Shown piece after piece: positions 59,160 through 64,000 of a DNA stretch of 64,000 nt. Under the pieces are notes generated by a model that saw nothing but the letters and a program-made list of their open reading frames with translations, was not told the origin of the DNA and did no database searches. This stretch comes from Antedon mediterranea (taxonomy: Eukaryota; Echinodermata; Crinoidea; Comatulida; Antedonidae). The position numbers were made by a program, and so were the translations under genes. The number at the start of each line of letters is the position of its first letter. The first letter of the stretch is position 1. Location: the NCBI RefSeq assembly GCF_964355755.1, contig NC_092677.1:27870101-27934100 (forward strand). Direction: 5' to 3'.

Positions 59160-59322
59160 ATAAGTTGGTTTTCCCTAGGACGCAACGTAAGGATCTAAGC
59201 GCAACTTGATTTGACCAATCACGGCTCGATGGAACGTCTGAACTATCACTTGTAATTGGTCAACGAATTTGCACTGCGCGTACGCTATTAGATTATTGTG
59301 TTCAAGTGGAAACCAAGGTTTA
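59160..59322. mobile_element. MITE family B, copy 11
   Basis: Left end AAGTTGGTTTTCCCTAGGAC with GCAACGTAAGG; TTGACCAATCACGGCTCGAT; right end TTCAAGTGGAAACCAAGGTT. Confidence 0.8.
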
Positions 59323-60316
59323 GTGTGCCTAGATTTGTTTTGTATTAAGAGCACGAAACACATTAATATTTCTAATTAAATTTAATTTCAAATGTCATTT
59401 ATGTATTTTATTATATTGCATATATATGTTTACCTAAGTGGATGACTAACTCAAAATCCTTTCATTGACCAACAACGTATCTTTATTTTTCAGCTGAAAT
59501 TTGCATTTTTATGATGGTTAAATTGTCACAATGGATATGGGAGCTTTACTTTGGTACAGTCATTGCTCACACACGGTCACTCACGTTTTCCAAGAAAATT
59601 AATTAATATTCTGCCATTTTAAAATTTCTTATAAATGTTGACACCGTATGAACCAGGAAAAATAATTCGAATTTTTTTAATGACGTAACTACGTCGTCAA
59701 ATCATTGCATCATTTTTCTGCGATGATTTCCAGAGATACATCTGGATGCTATTGAATATGCGCGTTCATTTCTTGATATAGACAGTTTAATAATATCAAT
59801 AACAATAACTTACCTTTTTCCAAATTGAATAATATATTTGACTGATGACGTAATAGAGTCTACACTTCATAACTTCGCTATACACGATACGACGCAAAAT
59901 GGCGACGAACTCGTGTCTTTGAGATTTGCCGACCGCTCTAAATCTTGATGATTTAAAAAAATACTGAAAATGAAAACTTTCAGCAGAATTTCAGGTTTTA
60001 ATACATACTATTGACGTAGACATTTTTGTTTTTTACCAACAAATGAATGCATATTGATTGTTTTATCTGGAGAGGAAATCAGAAATATAAAATATATTGG
60101 TGCAGTAACTTGATAACCTATTTTAATACAAACCACAAACAAACTGTTGGATGCGTGGTTACGTAGACAGTGTAATGAAAACAACATAACATGTTCTTGT
60201 GTGTACGTCATAATATCAAACACAGTAAATGTTTCAAGAAATGTAATGAAATGAAGAAAAGAACATTTTTATGGTCACATATTGAAACATTCATATTTAA
60301 AAACATAATGGTTGTA

Positions 60317-60585
60317 AAAAGCTGGTTACCTACGACGACGTGATGGATCATCGTCAACACTCCGTCGCTTGTGATTGGTAAACTCACTTTGCGCTACGCG
60401 TAATGCGTGTAAAGTTGGTTAGCTACGACGACGCGATGGATCATCACTATGTCGCTTGTGATTGGTAAACTCCCTTTCCGCTACGCGTGATGCGTGTAAA
60501 GTTGGTTAACTACAACGCGATGGATCATCATCATTGTCGCTTGTGATTGGTAAACTCACTTTGCGTCGCGTTGCGCGCAAACATG
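60317..60585. mobile_element. MITE family B, copy 12: three tandem partial units
   Basis: Three successive units of about 90 bases each carry GTTGGTTA.CTACGACGACG, ATGGATCATC and GTCGCTTGTGATTGGTAAAC. Only the half with TTGTGATTGGT is repeated. Confidence 0.8.
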
Positions 60586-61254
60586 ACATGGCTACATTAA
60601 ACAATCATATTATAAGAACCGCCGCCGTCTGTTTAAAAACCTTCCCCATTCCTCCCGCATAAAGCGCATGGATATCAATTCTTTTGACTTTTAATATATG
60701 TAATAATCTATTTATAGATGTCTACAGTATATGGGTTGCTTATAGATTAAAAAGAAATGCTTCTTCTCAGTTACTTTTGACATTTGATGTATCATAACTC
60801 GTCTCTAAATTGATACCCTAAGAAAAAAATAATAACAAATTGAAAAATTAGCGTCGATATTTTTTCAAAGAAGATATTTAACGTACTGTATATATTTTGA
60901 TGAATGTTAATAAACGGAAATGGACATATATTTCTTAAAGACAAATCAATAAAACCCTGTTTTAATGTTTTCATTCCATAGCTTGTGAATGGTCCGATAT
61001 AATTGTCGATTCTGTACCGTGACTAAGACGGCACTCATCCCTTCCCCAATTATCTCAAATTGACTCATATAATTGTTGTCAATAAATGATAATTGCTGAT
61101 AATGTTTTAAAGTGCCAATCAATCACTATTAACAAATGTTAAAATTTACATATAAATTATTATATTTGAAGGTCTTTTCACCATCATAACATGTTTACAA
61201 AATTATTCAATAAAGTCATTTTGCACAATTAACAGCAAGGAATAACAGTCGGTG

Positions 61255-61425
61255 TTAACATTCACACTAGGACACAATGTACGCCAACGCTAGTGACTTG
61301 TCCAATCACGAGCGAACGTTCATCGCGCGTCGTGATTGTTGGTTAAATTACAAGCGTTGCGCGTACATCCTTGCGTTTTGCCATAGTGATGGGAAACATG
61401 CTTAAGATCGGTTCCCACTATGAAT
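61255..61425. mobile_element. MITE family B, copy 13
   Basis: GTGACTTGTCCAATCACGAG, CGTCGTGATTGTTGGTTAAA, TTGCGCGTACATCCTTGCGT, then a fresh end GATCGGTTCCCACTATGAAT. Confidence 0.75.
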
Positions 61426-62029
61426 GTCAACGCCTAATTTATTTCTGTTAATATAAAATATTAATATAAAAAAAAATGATAATGTAATAATAATATGCAC
61501 GTTTTACACGGTATTGGATATATACGCTTTGTTCAAAACTACTAAATGTAATTTTAATATCATAATAATCAATACGTTGCGTATTGTTCTTAAAATCTAT
61601 ATGAACTTAATATTAGTCTTGTGAAGAACAGTAGCAATATTGAGATAATAAATTGAGCGTAATGGCCTAGTGCTTTTTAAATTGGCAACAAGAAAACGTC
61701 ACGGACGTAAAGCAAAACAAAAGGATCGCCAGCAGGGTGTGTTATGATAACAACCATTCGGCAATTACTTCTGCCATTAATGGCTAATATTACCTCATTG
61801 TCATCTCAACCTCTTGCTTATTTTACGAATCAACTTGTGATGCTAACAATACAAAGGTTGTAAATACAAATAGACTTAAGTCTCAATTAAACGTCGATAC
61901 ATTTTCTTAAGATCAAACTTAATGAGGCTAAACCATTCTTGTAGACCATTTAATATTGAAAACCTATTACATAACGTCAAATCAAAATAACAATAGACAA
62001 TAGTGAACATGAACAAAAAAATTAGCTTA

Positions 62030-62173
62030 AGTGTGGTTCCTACTAGCGACGCAACGCAAGCGAGTTGACCAATCACACGCGAATGTTCGAATAATCCATC
62101 GTTTGTGATTGGTCAAATCACTTTGCGTTGCGTTACGTCCTTGCCCTGCGTCCTAATGGGAACCAAGCTTTAT
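62030..62173. mobile_element. MITE family B, copy 14 (near full length)
   Basis: AAGTGTGGTTCCTACTAGCG with ACGCAACGCAAG; GCGAGTTGACCAATCACACG; TTGTGATTGGTCAAATCACT; right end TAATGGGAACCAAGCTTTAT. A good reference copy. Confidence 0.85.
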
Positions 62174-64000
62174 TGTCAAACCAAAGGTCTCACCAAAATG
62201 TGACACCCGGTTCTCACGACAAATACGCGCGCGTCTCATCTTATCCGGCGGGGTGTGGCCAACATATTAATTAGTTTTTTATATCGCCCTACAACGAATC
62301 CTGGCTGGTATAGACCTAACCCATATCTGCCTCCTAACCACTGACATACAAGTTTACTTTTTAATCATAGTAATGTGCTCACGTGCTATGAGGCGTTATT
62401 TTCCACATAATACTCTAAACATGCGGCTAATTTAAACAGCTTTTGTTACATATTTCACATTATATGAAGCGCCTATTACTAATTGTTAATAGCTTCTATC
62501 CAAAGCCCTAACAAGAAAGTTATTTTTACAAACGTTATAACGTCTTATATGTCTAGCCTGCGGAAATATACTAATCTGCAATTATTGTACAATTTGGCTA
62601 ATTTGTGATCACTAATCCTTAATTATTATATGAGTTTGTTAAATTGTCAGGCTCACATTGCTTTTGATATCACATATTTTGTCAATAAAACGGTTTCGTA
62701 ATTAGACCTTTAGGCCTTTTAGGTAAACTCGAAACCTGATACGTGTATGATCAATATTGAGTTTAAAATGTAACCAATATCCATACATTGTTAGGCTTAT
62801 CTATTTATATTAGATGCAATATTATACTAATACAGCAGCAAGGATCGATCGATTACCCAATCCTTCTGTGAGACCAATTTCATACATTTATTGCAGCTCA
62901 AAAGAAACGCACGTGTTAACAGAACAGCCGCGCGGGTATCCGTTTTTTTAAGATAGACGCATGCGTACCTGCTGTATAAGCTGACGCTTTCGATTCGCGG
63001 GAAAAAAAAACGCCTACAGGAAAATCGGCATAATTTACGACCACCACCAAAGACAACACCACACGTCAACAATAATGACGATGTTGACAAATCAAATTTA
63101 TTAGTATTAAAAGTAAAGAAGGCAACCTCCAACAGCAAATGTTTGTTTTATAGAAAATTATTTATTTGATAAAAAATACAAATACGTCAATAGTGTACAA
63201 ATATGTACAATTAGCATTATTTAGCATTATTATTATACAATACAATTTACGTTCCTTATTTATGGTATTATTTATATGGATAGATTAATATATAAATCAA
63301 AGATTAAATATATATTTTTTGGATACAGTTATTTGTACATCACGAGTGAATAAATTACTAAATTGTCATTGATTGGCTTTTAATTAAGATTCGTTAGTCC
63401 AACCTAAACGCCGGGTTGAATCTACCAGTACACAAAACACGCCTAATACGCGAATACTGCTGTCTGTAAAGTCTGGTGTTAAACGAAAGAAATGAGACAG
63501 AGAGACAACCATGTAAGTTACGATAAGTACAAGTGTTTAATGGCAAAACAACACGTCCTTTATATACAGTAATACCTAGCACGCCACCACTCAGGTGTGT
63601 ATGCAAATTGGGGTCTAGCGCCACCATATTACACTGTCGGCATAAATAATGCCAAAAATAATAAAAACCAAACAAATCAAGGACAGTAGTTAGATTTCTA
63701 TATATTGCGCAATTAACGAATCAAGGCAAATGGGCAAACAGCACACAATCACAAAAATGTTAAAACATTTATGGTTTGAGAAAAAAAAATGTAAAACATT
63801 TCAACGTAAACTCATAAACAACTCAAATGCATAGAATTTAATTTAAAAAAACATTCAAAAACGAAAATAAAACATGGAAAACCAGCGAAACGTTTAAAAA
63901 CAAAGGTGTACGACATCGGCGGTATTAAACGGCAACACTGGGTGGAATGTAGGTGCAATATGGATCGCATTATACAAAAATATTATTCATTGCATGTCAT

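Larger units (their letters stand above)
58898..64000. other. right-hand gene-free stretch
   Basis: No gene was recognised. B copies 11-14 lie here. On the minus strand a TATATAAAGG motif occurs at 63557-63566, with no gene model downstream of it in the window. Confidence 0.45.

Noticed and set aside
63394-63675. Possible solo LTR or promoter on the minus strand (TATATAAAGG at 63557-63566)
   Set aside because: No paired LTR, primer site or coding sequence is visible in the window, and the ends could not be set.

Overview
The window is animal nuclear DNA: AT-rich, with long GT-AG introns, polyadenylation signals, many short inverted-repeat transposons and 5'-truncated LINEs, and no bacterial operon structure. 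A marine invertebrate deuterostome, perhaps an echinoderm, is the best guess. The guess rests on the gene families, the transposon types and the frequent 'taggcctag' motifs. It is an inference, not a demonstrated assignment.

Five protein-coding genes can be supported. From left to right they are: (1) an intronless histamine H3/H4-like GPCR on + (3257-4363); (2) a complete 15-exon transglutaminase on - (5582-13233, 791 aa, Cys-His-Asp triad intact, N-myristoylation signal), tail to tail with the GPCR; (3) a two-coding-exon C2H2 zinc-finger protein on - (19941-23846, 836 aa); (4) a four-exon dynein light chain roadblock on - (35474-38592, 97 aa), whose first coding exon is only the ATG; (5) a predicted four-exon secreted cysteine-rich peptide on - (44328-58753, 96 aa), with a signal-peptide exon separated by a 12.8 kb intron from a six-cysteine body. 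The exons of genes 2-5 were joined by hand from splice sites and reading phase; only the phase-consistent joins stay open.

The rest is mostly transposon-derived. Family A (about 10 copies across the window) is a ~150 bp palindromic MITE. Family B (about 14 copies, nearly all right of 39 kb) is a palindromic MITE whose ends read like 'GGTTCCCACTAG' plus ACGCAA repeats. Other elements are a PIF/Harbinger-like element with a TAA duplication, a TTAA-flanked element, a CAGGGGCGGAT element 24 bases from a transglutaminase splice donor, a Helitron-like element, a TTATATAAC element carrying a nested LINE with target duplication, and several LINE 3' ends. Tandem arrays include a 20-copy 49-bp minisatellite with higher-order structure (13545-14530).

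The genes do not form an obvious functional cluster. The most interesting points are the unknown cysteine-rich secreted peptide, the GPCR whose TM6 toggle-switch tryptophan is replaced by arginine, a decayed duplicate of a transglutaminase exon inside the preceding intron, and a MITE copy whose inverted symmetry runs about 55 bases beyond its own ends.
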